DNA from: JAAZPT01 sp034180455
GTDB taxonomy: Bacteria > Bacillota > Clostridia > Christensenellales > Aristaeellaceae
Length of the DNA stretch: 64,000 nt
NCBI GenBank assembly: GCA_034180455.1
Contig: JAXFOG010000002.1
Span: 71,148-135,147, forward strand
Direction of reading: 5' to 3'
Part shown: one piece after another, positions 45,169 through 54,012 of the stretch
How the letters are laid out: every line of letters begins with the position of its first letter
Numbering within the stretch: the first letter of the stretch is position 1
Made by a program: the position numbers and the translations under genes
Notes under the pieces: generated by a model
Told to the model about the DNA's origin: nothing
Database searches by the model: none
Seen by the model: the letters and a program-made list of their open reading frames with translations, nothing else

Positions 45169-47661
45169 ATGAAATTTACTATAAAAAACTGTTTTGCTTT
45201 TCTACTTGCATTGATATTATTATCAGGAACTGCTCTGGCAGATCTAAGTGCTACCGTAAATACAAGTGCTCTTGTTATGAGAGAGAAAGCAAGCAAATCA
45301 TCAAAATCAATTCTAGCAATTCCTGAAGGAGAAACGCTAAAAATACTCTCTTCCGAAGGTGAGTGGAGTCAGGTTATTTATGGCGATCAACGTGGATTTG
45401 TTATGAATAAGTATCTCAAGTTTGATAGTAGCAGTTTGAATTATAGCCAAAAAAGCATAAATCTTGACAAACTTGCTAAGAATTTACAACCTTGTAAATT
45501 AGGTGATGAGGGCGAAAATATAGTTCTTTTGCAAAGCGCCTTAAAATCCATTTCATTTTTTGATAGCAATGTTGATGGAAACTTTGGACCAGCAACTGAA
45601 AAATCAGTAAAGCATTTTCAAGAAAAATATAATTTAAAAAGTGATGGTATAGTTGGCAAAGGAACAATTGAGAAGCTTGCAAGTTTAGTTTCTAATTCAT
45701 CAGATACTAAGAGTGATTCATATCCAAGGGTAAGTAAAATATCCGAAATAGGAGAAGCGCCTGGTCCAGTCTATCCTGGAGACAATGGAGCCGATGTTGT
45801 AAAGCTACAACAGGCTCTTAGTGTTTTAGGCTACTATCAGGGAAGTATAGATGGTAACTATGGTAAAACAACAGAAAATGCTGTTAAAAAATTTCAAAGA
45901 AAAAGAGGACTCAGTTCTGATGGTATAGCAGGCAACGGGACAGTTTCTGTACTTTTTAATGTTCCAAACACCAAAAAAGAAAAAAATGTATCATTAAAAA
46001 ATAATATTTCAAAAGATGATGAACCTGAAATTACAGCAGAACCAATTTCAAACCTTGATAAAATTTATACAATAGAGGATATAGGTTCAGTTCCAAATAC
46101 TAGTAAACCAGGCGATAAAGGAGAAGATGTAATTAAGCTTCAACAAGCTCTAGCTCTCTCAAAATGTTATAGTGGTAATATAGATGGACACTATGGTGAA
46201 AATACCGAAAAAGCTGTAAAAGCATTTCAAAAGAAAAGGGGAATGAGCGTTGACGGTATTGCAGGTCCGGCTACAATAAAATATTTGTTTGGTTCTCCAG
46301 CTGCAAATGCTGGAAGTTATCAGTCCGTTGTTGCTGGAAAAAATAAAAAATCCACTTCTGACAATATGAATCTCATAGAAACATTAGATGATATAGGATC
46401 TACTCCGTCCACATCCAGACCTGGACAGAGTGGAACAGATGTAATAAAGGTTCAACAAGCTCTTACTTTACTAGGCTATTATAATGGCAATATTGATGGT
46501 AATTATGGCAAAACAACTGAGGAAGCAGTAAGACGCTTTCAAAAAAAACGTGGTATGAATGCAGACGGTATAGCAGGAGCAGGAACTATTAGAGTAATGT
46601 TTGGTGAACCAGCTTCCGATTCACAAAGCAATAGCAAAACTAATGCTCAAGACAAAGCAATGGATGGAATACAATCAATAGCTGATATTGGAGAAGTGCC
46701 AAACCCATGCAAGCCTGGATATAGCGGTAACGATGTAAAAAAACTTCAGCAAGCTTTAAACTTGCTTGGTTACTATGACGGAAATATAGATGGAAATTAT
46801 GGTGCAAGCACAGAAAATGCAGTAAAAAAATTCCAAAAGAAACGTGGAATGAACGCAGATGGACTTGCAGGCGCATCTACAATAAAAATTTTGTTTGGAA
46901 AAGCTCCAAAACAAAATAAAAGCTTAACAACAAAAGAAGAAAAGCCAAGTGGACAAGATCCAGCAATGAATGGCATAAACTCTATTAAGGATATTGGTGA
47001 TATACCAAAAACAAGCAAGCCAGGGAATTATAGCAAGGACGTAAAAATGTTGCAGCAGGCCCTAACTATACTTGGATACTATGATGATGTAATAGACAGT
47101 AAATATGGTGAAAGCACAAAGCAAGCAGTTCAACGCTTTCAGAAAAAACGTGGAATGAATGCAGACGGTATTGCTGGAGCTGCAACAATACGATTGATTT
47201 TCGGAAGCAGTCCAAAGAACTCAACTACTGCAAAAATTGATAAAACAAGATATAAAACAGAAATGCTAGATTGGTTTACAAGCAATGCAGGTAACCTCAA
47301 GATACCAAGAAAAGCAGTGTTTGAAGTAAAGGATTGCAAAACAGGCTTAGTATTCAAGGCTAAACGCTGGGCTGGAGTAAATCATATTGATGCAGAGCCG
47401 TTAACTGCAGATGATGCTAAGATTATGACTAGAATATATGGAGGACATTCTTGGACAAGGAGATCTGTTCTGATCAAATATAATGGACATGTATATGCTG
47501 GTTCTATGAACAATATGCCACATGGAAGTCAAACGATAAAAGGTAATGGATATGATGGTCACTTCTGCATACACACCCTCAATTCAAAAACTCATGGTAG
47601 CAAAAAAGTGGATCATGAACATCAAAACATGGTTCATAAAGCAGTAAAATACTCATGGTAA
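45169..47661 (+). CDS. Secreted SH3 and six-repeat peptidoglycan-binding protein
   Basis: An 830-residue cell-wall protein. A signal peptide (1-24, ending GTALAD) is followed by a bacterial SH3 domain (about 26-85), then six PG_binding_1 repeats (first about 115-170, then five near-identical units of about 85-120 residues, each opening IxDIGxxPxxxxPG and containing LGYYxGxIDGNYGKTTExAVxxFQxKRGMxxDGIAG). The last ~130 residues (from about 695) form a separate domain with GSMNNMPHGSQTI and GHFCIHTLNSKTHG, whose His residues could be catalytic; I do not recognise that fold. It probably binds or remodels peptidoglycan, perhaps at the spore or cell surface. Near-identical DNA blocks encode the repeats. 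Five linkers are Ser/Lys-rich. Confidence 0.88.
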   Translation: MKFTIKNCFAFLLALILLSGTALADLSATVNTSALVMREKASKSSKSILAIPEGETLKILSSEGEWSQVIYGDQRGFVMNKYLKFDSSSLNYSQKSINLDKLAKNLQPCKLGDEGENIVLLQSALKSISFFDSNVDGNFGPATEKSVKHFQEKYNLKSDGIVGKGTIEKLASLVSNSSDTKSDSYPRVSKISEIGEAPGPVYPGDNGADVVKLQQALSVLGYYQGSIDGNYGKTTENAVKKFQRKRGLSSDGIAGNGTVSVLFNVPNTKKEKNVSLKNNISKDDEPEITAEPISNLDKIYTIEDIGSVPNTSKPGDKGEDVIKLQQALALSKCYSGNIDGHYGENTEKAVKAFQKKRGMSVDGIAGPATIKYLFGSPAANAGSYQSVVAGKNKKSTSDNMNLIETLDDIGSTPSTSRPGQSGTDVIKVQQALTLLGYYNGNIDGNYGKTTEEAVRRFQKKRGMNADGIAGAGTIRVMFGEPASDSQSNSKTNAQDKAMDGIQSIADIGEVPNPCKPGYSGNDVKKLQQALNLLGYYDGNIDGNYGASTENAVKKFQKKRGMNADGLAGASTIKILFGKAPKQNKSLTTKEEKPSGQDPAMNGINSIKDIGDIPKTSKPGNYSKDVKMLQQALTILGYYDDVIDSKYGESTKQAVQRFQKKRGMNADGIAGAATIRLIFGSSPKNSTTAKIDKTRYKTEMLDWFTSNAGNLKIPRKAVFEVKDCKTGLVFKAKRWAGVNHIDAEPLTADDAKIMTRIYGGHSWTRRSVLIKYNGHVYAGSMNNMPHGSQTIKGNGYDGHFCIHTLNSKTHGSKKVDHEHQNMVHKAVKYSW

Positions 47662-47667
47662 TATAAA

Positions 47668-47701
47668 AATCCTGAACAATAATTTGTTCAGGATTTTTTA
47701 T
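47668..47701. terminator. Bidirectional terminator
   Basis: AATCCTGAAC-N8-GTTCAGGATT followed by TTTTTATTTT on plus and by TTTTTATA on minus; serves the repeat-protein gene and the converging alcohol dehydrogenase gene. Confidence 0.85.
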
Positions 47702-47708
47702 TTTAGAA

Positions 47709-48881
47709 TCAATATGCAGCTTTGTAGATGTTTAGCATATCATCTCGATTAAGCTTTTTAAAGCCTCCAATAGTTTTATAATATTCTGCGCACTTATCAG
47801 CCATTTTTATAAGATCACTCTCTTTAAGACCAAATTCTCTTATTTGTTTTGGCATACCAAGTGAAACAAAATAATTTTCACAAGCTTTAATTCCTTCTTG
47901 AGCATATTGCTCTTTGCTTAGTCCCTCATAAGGTAACTGCCAAACTTCTCTTGCAAATTGAACAAATCTGTCAATATCTTCATGCATAACATATCTGCAC
48001 CAATGAGGAAAAAGTACTGCTAGTCCTGCTCCATGAGTGATTGATGGATCTATTGCACTCATCTCATGTTCAAGTTTATGGCAAGCCCAATCTTGTACTC
48101 TGCCAACTCCCAACAAATCATTGTGCGAAAGGCTTCCTGCCCACATGAGAGTAGCCCTAGCTTCATAGTCACATGGATTCTCGTATGCAATTTTTCCTGC
48201 GTTTATTACATTGCGCATTAAGGCTTCGCTAAGAGAGTCTACAAGAGCAACATCTTTTGTAGTAGTAAAATATCTTTCTATTGTGTGCATAAGTATATCA
48301 ACTGTTCCTGAAGCTGTCTGCCATTTATTTACAGTATAGGTATGTTCAGGGTTCATAATAGCAAACACAGGGCGTAAAGCATCTGCTCCAATTCCGAGCT
48401 TTTCTCCTGTTTCGTCGTTTGACACAACAGATCTGCTGCTAAGCTCGCTACCGGTGGCGGCAAGAGTTAGTATACTTGCAACGGGCAAGGCTTTTGTAGG
48501 TACAATGGATTTTTCATATAGCTCCCATACGTCTTCATCATAAACTGTACCAGCGGCAATAGCTTTTGCAGAGTCTATTACGCTTCCACCACCTAAAGCC
48601 AAAACAAAATCAATATTCTCTTTTCTACAAAGCTTTATTCCTTCTCTGCACAGACTGATTTTTGGGTTTGGCCTTACTCCACCTAAAAGATGATAATTAA
48701 ACCCATTATTCTTTAATATATTTACTGTTTTATCAAGTAGACCACTCTTTTGAACGCTGGATGTTCCGTAGTGAAGCAGTATATTTCTTGCACCGAATTT
48801 TTTTAGTTGCTCTGCAAGCTTATCCATGCTATTCTTACCAAATACAACACTTGTAGGACTATAAAAAACAAAATCTAACAT
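47709..48881 (-). CDS. Iron-containing alcohol dehydrogenase, butanol-dehydrogenase type
   Basis: A 390-residue group III alcohol dehydrogenase. The NAD(P) loop reads ALGGGSVIDSAKAIAAG at about 95-111; metal-binding His and Asp residues appear in DILMHTIERYF near 195 and ITHGAGLAVLFPHW near 270. GTSSVQKSGLLDKTVNIL near 40 is typical of YqhD/BdhA enzymes that reduce aldehydes. It starts within the stop codon of the lipase-like gene (TAATG), so the two are cotranscribed. Substrate not shown. Confidence 0.92.
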   Translation of the reverse strand: MLDFVFYSPTSVVFGKNSMDKLAEQLKKFGARNILLHYGTSSVQKSGLLDKTVNILKNNGFNYHLLGGVRPNPKISLCREGIKLCRKENIDFVLALGGGSVIDSAKAIAAGTVYDEDVWELYEKSIVPTKALPVASILTLAATGSELSSRSVVSNDETGEKLGIGADALRPVFAIMNPEHTYTVNKWQTASGTVDILMHTIERYFTTTKDVALVDSLSEALMRNVINAGKIAYENPCDYEARATLMWAGSLSHNDLLGVGRVQDWACHKLEHEMSAIDPSITHGAGLAVLFPHWCRYVMHEDIDRFVQFAREVWQLPYEGLSKEQYAQEGIKACENYFVSLGMPKQIREFGLKESDLIKMADKCAEYYKTIGGFKKLNRDDMLNIYKAAY

Positions 48882-49798
48882 TATTTTATCCTCTCCAGAA
48901 AATTCAGTATATCATTATATACTTCATCTTTATTTATTTCGTTAAGTAATTCATGTCTTGCATCTTTATATATGGATATATCCACCTGCTCTATTCCAAG
49001 TCTTTTATATTCATTATACAGAAGTTGAGCAGCCTTTCCATTATCACCAACAGGATCAGCAGAACCAGAAATTATAAATACAGGAAGATTTTTATTTATG
49101 TTTTTATTGTTCTGTGGGGCTTCTATATTTTCAATTCCAGTCAAAAGATCATAGTACCCCATATTTGTAAAAGCAAATCCACAATATTTATCAGATATGT
49201 ATTTATCAACATTTTTTTCATCTCTGCTAAGCCAGTCAAATTTTGTCCGTGGATTTTGTATAGCCTTGTTGAAAGCACCAAAATTTAACTTGTCCATAAA
49301 TAGTCCAGACTTCTTCCCATTGCCAAATAAAATTATAAGACTAATAAGTGCTTTTGCAAATTTTACCTTTGGAAGAGCTTGTTTGGCTGTTCCACATACT
49401 ATAATTCCTGCTAGTCCATCTGAATGTTCTTGTATATAGTTGCGCAACAAAAAGCTACCCATGCTATGGCCAAATATAAAGTAAGGAAGGTTTGGATATG
49501 CGCCAGACATATTTTTTCTCACGCTATCTATATCCTCCAATAAAATATTCCAGCCATCTTCACCGGCAAAATAACCCAAAAGCTTTGCGTTTTTGCCATG
49601 ACCTGCATGAGTGTGGCCAACTACTATATATCCATGCTCAGCTAAAAAGCCAGCGAAGTCTTCATACCTATGTATGTGCTCAGCCATTCCATGTATTATT
49701 TGTACAATGCCAATAGGATTCTCTGGTATAAACTTTACAGCATCAAGAGTTTCACCACCATGAGATTGCAACTCAAAGGGAACTTTAATATATTTCAT
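48881..49798 (-). CDS. Alpha/beta hydrolase, monoglyceride-lipase-like
   Basis: A 305-residue serine hydrolase. The nucleophile elbow is FGHSMGSFLLRNYIQE near 108-123 (GxSxG); the oxyanion loop is QIIHGMAEHIHRY near 34-46; the acid residue is in ISGSADPVGDNG near 245; and the His in KDARHELLNE near 285. This matches the monoacylglycerol lipase/lysophospholipase group. It may release fatty acids or detoxify esters. Start ATG 49798 has AAAAGGAG upstream. Confidence 0.9.
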   Translation of the reverse strand: MKYIKVPFELQSHGGETLDAVKFIPENPIGIVQIIHGMAEHIHRYEDFAGFLAEHGYIVVGHTHAGHGKNAKLLGYFAGEDGWNILLEDIDSVRKNMSGAYPNLPYFIFGHSMGSFLLRNYIQEHSDGLAGIIVCGTAKQALPKVKFAKALISLIILFGNGKKSGLFMDKLNFGAFNKAIQNPRTKFDWLSRDEKNVDKYISDKYCGFAFTNMGYYDLLTGIENIEAPQNNKNINKNLPVFIISGSADPVGDNGKAAQLLYNEYKRLGIEQVDISIYKDARHELLNEINKDEVYNDILNFLERIK

Positions 49799-50040
49799 GG
49801 ATTTTCTCCTTTTTATTTAATTATAATTCTTATAATATAACATGTCAATTAACCTTTGATTCACAAGATAAAACACCATCAATATCTGTAAGTAATTGTA
49901 TTCAGAGAAGAAATAAACAGATATTTAGTACCTATCATATCATATAAAAAATGTTCATACATGCATGTAAAATTAAGACTATGGAAAATATAAGCTTAAT
50001 ATGCTATACTCTTATGGTGCATTCATGTAAGGAGTTTAGG
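49799..50040. other. Divergent intergenic region
   Basis: About 240 bases between the hydrolase and helicase starts. I see no gene here; an in-frame upstream extension of the helicase frame lacks a ribosome-binding site. A/T-rich, with no clear operator. Confidence 0.5.
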
Positions 50041-51210
50041 TTGAGTAATATAGATAGCTTATTTGATAAATTAAATATAAGCAAAGAAATACGCAAAAGC
50101 GTTCAAAAAATGGGTTTCAAATCGCTTACCGATGTTCAAACTCAGACACTTCCATATATGATGGAAGGTAGGGATATGATAGCGCTTGCGCCAACGGGAA
50201 CTGGTAAAACATTGGCTTTTGCAATACCAATGCTGGAATATGTTAGCTTAGATAACTCTAATGTACAAGAAATAATACTTTGTCCTACAAGAGAGCTTGC
50301 ACTTCAGATTGCAGATGAGATCACATCGCTTGCAAGATATATTAAAGGTCTGCGCATAGCTGTAATATGTGGTGGTTTCCCTATAAAAAGGCAGATTGCT
50401 AGAATTCAGCAGAATCCACATATCATAGTTGGAACTCCAGGTAGAGTGCTAGATCTTATGAATAGACGTGTGCTAAAGCTTTCAGGTGTGCATACAATGG
50501 TTCTGGACGAAGCGGATGAAATGTTTACAATGGGCTTTGTAAAAGATGTAAGCAAAATTATTGAAGCCACACCAAGCAATAGGCAGCTAGTTCTGTTTTC
50601 GGCTACAAGTAGTGTTGATGTAATGAATATTGCATGGAAATATCTGTATAATCCTGTAGAGATAACAATTGAGGCAAAAGAAGAAAATAGGCCTAACATA
50701 GCTCAATACACAATAAATACAGACGATAAGCTGAAGACACTAATTTATCTTATTGATTCTGCTCAGTTCAATAAGATATTCATATTCGTAAATACAAAGA
50801 CAATGTGTGAAAAGCTTGATCTGCTTGTAAAACAATATGGTTATGATTGCAGATGCTTGCATGGAGATATTAAGCAAAATCAAAGATCCCGTATTATGGA
50901 CGGTTTTAAATCAGATAAATTCAATATACTTATTGCAACAGATGTAGCTGCTCGAGGTATTGATGTTGATGATGTAGAGGCAGTAATAAATTATGATTTG
51001 CCCAACGAAAATGAATACTATTTGCATAGAATAGGTAGGACAGGTAGGGCAAAGAAGTATGGAGTAGCTTTCTCTTTGCTAAGTTTTAGAGAGAAACTAC
51101 GTATGCAGGAAATTCTTAAGTATATAGATTCTGTTCCTATTGAGCTACATTTTAATAATATGGATATATTGCTCGATAGTGACAACAAGCCATTTTTTGA
51201 TAATATTTAG
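50041..51210 (+). CDS. DEAD-box RNA helicase
   Basis: A 389-residue helicase. Q motif MGFKSLTDVQTQTLPYMM near 22-40, Walker A APTGTGKT near 52-59, DEAD box VLDEADEMF near 155-163, SAT motif LFSATSS near 185, and HRIGRTGRAKKYG near 335-347. It unwinds RNA in ribosome assembly or mRNA decay. TTG 50041 is the likely start because AAGGAG lies 9 bases upstream; a much longer open frame from 49951 has none. The next gene is 8 bases away. Confidence 0.92.
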   Translation: MSNIDSLFDKLNISKEIRKSVQKMGFKSLTDVQTQTLPYMMEGRDMIALAPTGTGKTLAFAIPMLEYVSLDNSNVQEIILCPTRELALQIADEITSLARYIKGLRIAVICGGFPIKRQIARIQQNPHIIVGTPGRVLDLMNRRVLKLSGVHTMVLDEADEMFTMGFVKDVSKIIEATPSNRQLVLFSATSSVDVMNIAWKYLYNPVEITIEAKEENRPNIAQYTINTDDKLKTLIYLIDSAQFNKIFIFVNTKTMCEKLDLLVKQYGYDCRCLHGDIKQNQRSRIMDGFKSDKFNILIATDVAARGIDVDDVEAVINYDLPNENEYYLHRIGRTGRAKKYGVAFSLLSFREKLRMQEILKYIDSVPIELHFNNMDILLDSDNKPFFDNI

Positions 51211-51218
51211 GAGTGCTT

Positions 51219-51965
51219 ATGGGAATAATACCAAGTAGAAATTTAGAAGAACAACGCAGAGAAAAAAATGGAATAGTGTACTTTGATCGTGGAGAAATTA
51301 CTGGCAAAGATGGCAAAAAATACGATAGGTACGCAATACAGACTCACTTTGTTCAAGTGGGAGAGGATCAAGCCGAGCTTGTAAAGCAATATTTTATGCC
51401 TCTCTATGAAGAAGGAGATCTTCTTAGCTTTGGCGCAAAAGTAATGTGCATGTGTGTAGGCTCTGTTAGAAAAATAGAGGATGTAAAACCAGGGTTTTGG
51501 GCAAACCTTATGTGGAGATTTGCAGGAATCAACCATACTGGTGTAGGAATGCATGAACCACACAAGCTTCAACTTGTAATAGATTTAGTAGGATTGCCAA
51601 GGGTTCTTCTTGCAGCATTTTTAAGTGCAATTACAAAGCCATTTGGAGTAAAAGGCGTATTCTATAATGTTTGTGGTAAAGGCGTTGGTGGTATTGATGG
51701 ATTTTATTTCAGATCTAGTTTTGATATATACAAAAAACTTGCTCTTATAAATCCAGAAAATGCACAGGAGCTTTGTGATGATTTGCTAAAGAGAACTGGA
51801 ATACCAAATGTTCTAATGGATGCAAATGATATACAAAGAGATCAGCTTGCTAAAAGTAAGGGATTTCCTCTTACAGATGAACAAATTCAAGATGCTATGG
51901 CAGATAACCCAAGTGGTCAGGGTGATGAACTAACTCCACTAATACTTATAAGGCCAAAAAATTAG
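51219..51965 (+). CDS. Coenzyme F420-0:L-glutamate ligase family protein
   Basis: A 248-residue protein of the F420 glutamyl-ligase fold (CofE-like). Matches by eye include the conserved central segment LVIDLVGLPRVLLAAFLSAITKPFGVKGVFYNVCGKGVGGIDGFY near 100-160 (read as short pieces) and the DDLLKRTGIPNVLMDANDIQRDQ segment near 185-207. In F420-making microbes CofE adds glutamates to F420; I see no other F420 gene here, so a different glutamyl-ligation is likely. ATG 51219 follows TAGGAG. It sits in an operon with the helicase and a small membrane protein. Confidence 0.75.
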   Translation: MGIIPSRNLEEQRREKNGIVYFDRGEITGKDGKKYDRYAIQTHFVQVGEDQAELVKQYFMPLYEEGDLLSFGAKVMCMCVGSVRKIEDVKPGFWANLMWRFAGINHTGVGMHEPHKLQLVIDLVGLPRVLLAAFLSAITKPFGVKGVFYNVCGKGVGGIDGFYFRSSFDIYKKLALINPENAQELCDDLLKRTGIPNVLMDANDIQRDQLAKSKGFPLTDEQIQDAMADNPSGQGDELTPLILIRPKN

Positions 51966-51966
51966 C

Positions 51967-52434
51967 ATGTATAGCAACGAAGATTTATTAAAAATAAAAA
52001 ACAAACTACGCAAAACACAAAGTATGCTTATTTTGCTTTGTGTAATATCTTTAAGCGCAATAATAGTATCGTTTGTATATAGACAAAAATTTACAACGAT
52101 TTTACTGAGCATTATATTTTTATCTCTCTTATGTTTTATTATAAGTGTTTATCTCATGCCAAAATTAAAATATAAGAAATTTTTGCAAGCAATACTTACA
52201 CACATCAGCAAAAATGAACGCATAATAGAGGGAACAATAAAGTCAATTTCGCAAGATAAAGTTTTTTATGATGGTATAGAATGTACCACTATTGTTATTA
52301 AAACAGGTGAAGATATAAACGGCGATATTGAAGCCTTACTGTACCTGGATGCAGAAAAAGCCTTGAAAGATATTAAAATTTCTGATAATCTAATCTTCGT
52401 GCTTTTTGATAGATTTATTATAGGCACTAAATAA
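51967..52434 (+). CDS. Small membrane protein of unknown function
   Basis: A 155-residue protein with two adjacent transmembrane helices (about 18-37 and 43-65) and a soluble C-terminal half. The domain after about residue 78 (GTIKSISQDKVFYDGIECTTIVIKTG) looks like a small beta-rich fold, somewhat like those found in membrane-protein assembly or NfeD-type proteins, but I do not recognise it. It begins two bases after the ligase gene, and a terminator follows after a tRNA. No function assigned. Confidence 0.7.
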   Translation: MYSNEDLLKIKNKLRKTQSMLILLCVISLSAIIVSFVYRQKFTTILLSIIFLSLLCFIISVYLMPKLKYKKFLQAILTHISKNERIIEGTIKSISQDKVFYDGIECTTIVIKTGEDINGDIEALLYLDAEKALKDIKISDNLIFVLFDRFIIGTK

Positions 52435-52476
52435 AAAGTTTATTGTATAAATTTCTTATTTAAAATTGATAAATAC

Positions 52477-52566
52477 GGAGATGTATCGAAGTGGTCATAA
52501 CGGGGCGCACTCGAAATGCGTTAGCCCTTTTAGGGCTCGTGGGTTCGAATCCCACCGTCTCCGCCA
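52477..52566 (+). tRNA. tRNA-Ser (CGA)
   Basis: A 90-base type II tRNA with long variable arm (TAGCCCTTTTAGGGCT), acceptor GGAGATG/CGTCTCC and encoded CCA. The anticodon loop CTCGAAA gives CGA for serine codon UCG. It sits at the left edge of a segment that looks acquired. Confidence 0.93.
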
Positions 52567-52567
52567 T

Positions 52568-52605
52568 AATCGTCACAAGCTATATATCGCTTGTGACGAT
52601 TTTTT
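52568..52605 (+). terminator. Terminator after tRNA-Ser
   Basis: 13-base arms AATCGTCACAAGC and GCTTGTGACGATT with an 8-base loop, then TTTTTATG. Confidence 0.88.
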
Positions 52606-52748
52606 ATGTAGTCAACTGTAGAAAAAACAGTTGATTTTTATTTGAGATTAAAGATATATTTTTTAGCTATACACTACATAATATACATAGCTTAATTCTA
52701 ATACATTAAAGAATTTAATGAATAGATAAAAATAAATAAATTTTAATT

Positions 52749-52803
52749 ACCAAATGGTTGATAAAAAATAATTGTAATGTTATAATATAAATAACCAATT
52801 GGT
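52749..52803 (+). promoter_or_regulatory. Promoter with two TetR-type operator half-palindromes
   Basis: TTGATA (52758-52763), 17-base spacer, TATAAT (52781-52786). ACCAAATGGT (52749-52758) overlaps the -35 box and the perfect palindrome ACCAATTGGT (52794-52803) sits just beyond the -10 box near the start of transcription. The two sites flank the promoter of the dehydrogenase gene and are probably bound by the TetR regulator encoded downstream. Confidence 0.75.
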
Positions 52804-52824
52804 AATTAAAAAAGGAGGCTTATT

Positions 52825-53871
52825 ATGAAAGTTGTTCAAGTTGGATGTGGAAAGATGTCAGTTTACACAATGCGTTATGTGCTAGAAAGAGGCGGAGAGA
52901 TAGTTGGTGCTTATGATGTTTATGACAAGATTATTGGCAAAGATATTTCAGAAGTAATAGGTTGTGAAAAGTTAGGAGTTACTATTGAACATATTGATGA
53001 TTTGGATTGTTCTTTAAAGAGAGTAAAGCCTGATATAGCAATTATTACTACTAAGAGTTTAGTTGCTTCAATTTTACCTACAATCGAAGTTTTAGCTGAA
53101 AATAATGTAAATATAGTTTCAATTTGCGAAGAGTTATTTTATTGTTGGGATTCTAATCCTGATATTTCTAAAAAAATTGATGAAATTGCTAAAAAGAACG
53201 GCATCACTATTACAGGAAGTGGTTACCAAGATGTTTCTTGGGGAAGCTTACCTTTAGCTCTTGTTGCTTCTAGTGCTTCTGTAAAAACTATTCATGGTAT
53301 TAGTAGTTATAATATTGAAGATTATGGTTTAGAAACTGCTTCTATGCATGGATCTGGTTTAACTATGGCTGAATTTGAGGAAAAGATATTAAAGACAAAC
53401 AATGTGAGTAAGGAAGAACAAGAAAAATTAATAGCTAATGGAGAATTTTTGCCTGGTTATATGTGGCCGGTAAATGGATGGCTAGCATCAGCTCTTGGTT
53501 TGACTGTTATATCTAAAAAACAAGTTGCAGAGCCTACAACTTATCATAAAGATCTTTTTTCTAAGACTTTAAATAAGACGATTCCTCAAGGAGACGCAAC
53601 TGGTTTAAGAACTATAGTTACTTATGAAACTGAAGAGGGTATCACAATAATTACCGAATGTATTGGTAAAGTATTTGCAGAAGAGGAAACAGATGTTAAT
53701 GAATGGATTATTGAGGGTGAACCTTATTCAAGAATAACAATGGAAAAACCTGCTACTGTTGAAATGACTTGCGCTTGTGCAGTAAATAGGCTTCCAGATA
53801 TTATTTCAGCTGAGTCGGGTTATGTTACATCAGAAAAGATGACTGACTTAAAATTCTGGAGAAAATTTTAA
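52825..53871 (+). CDS. 2,4-diaminopentanoate dehydrogenase-like oxidoreductase
   Basis: A 348-residue protein with an N-terminal Rossmann fold (VVQVGCGKMSVYTMRYVLERGGEIVGAYD) and a C-terminal domain of the dihydrodipicolinate-reductase type. Overall resemblance is to 2,4-diaminopentanoate dehydrogenase (Ord) of ornithine fermentation, which releases ammonia from a beta-amino compound. None of the other ornithine-pathway genes is in the window, so the true substrate may differ. The promoter has paired TetR-type operators and the gene is followed by a TetR regulator. Codon choice (many U-ending codons) differs slightly from neighbours, which hints at transfer. Confidence 0.8.
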   Translation: MKVVQVGCGKMSVYTMRYVLERGGEIVGAYDVYDKIIGKDISEVIGCEKLGVTIEHIDDLDCSLKRVKPDIAIITTKSLVASILPTIEVLAENNVNIVSICEELFYCWDSNPDISKKIDEIAKKNGITITGSGYQDVSWGSLPLALVASSASVKTIHGISSYNIEDYGLETASMHGSGLTMAEFEEKILKTNNVSKEEQEKLIANGEFLPGYMWPVNGWLASALGLTVISKKQVAEPTTYHKDLFSKTLNKTIPQGDATGLRTIVTYETEEGITIITECIGKVFAEEETDVNEWIIEGEPYSRITMEKPATVEMTCACAVNRLPDIISAESGYVTSEKMTDLKFWRKF

Positions 53872-53912
53872 GTTTTTAATTTAAAAATCTATAACCTATA
53901 ATATTTATTTTT

Positions 53913-53951
53913 GCGACCAAACTATTTTTATAGTTTTGGTCGCTTTTTTTA
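53913..53951 (+). terminator. Terminator after the dehydrogenase gene
   Basis: GCGACCAAA and TTTGGTCGC arms around a smaller A/T hairpin, then TTTTTTTATAAA. Confidence 0.8.
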
Positions 53952-54012
53952 TAAATCTTGAAATAGTTTTTTATAATGATATAATTAATTTTATGATTGT
54001 ATTGGAGGGGTT

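Noticed and set aside
46070..47220. Tandem DNA repeats as a non-coding satellite
   Set aside because: They keep frame and encode PG_binding_1 units of the 45169-47661 gene.
49951..50040. 30-residue N-terminal extension of the DEAD helicase
   Set aside because: No ribosome-binding site, while AAGGAG precedes TTG 50041.
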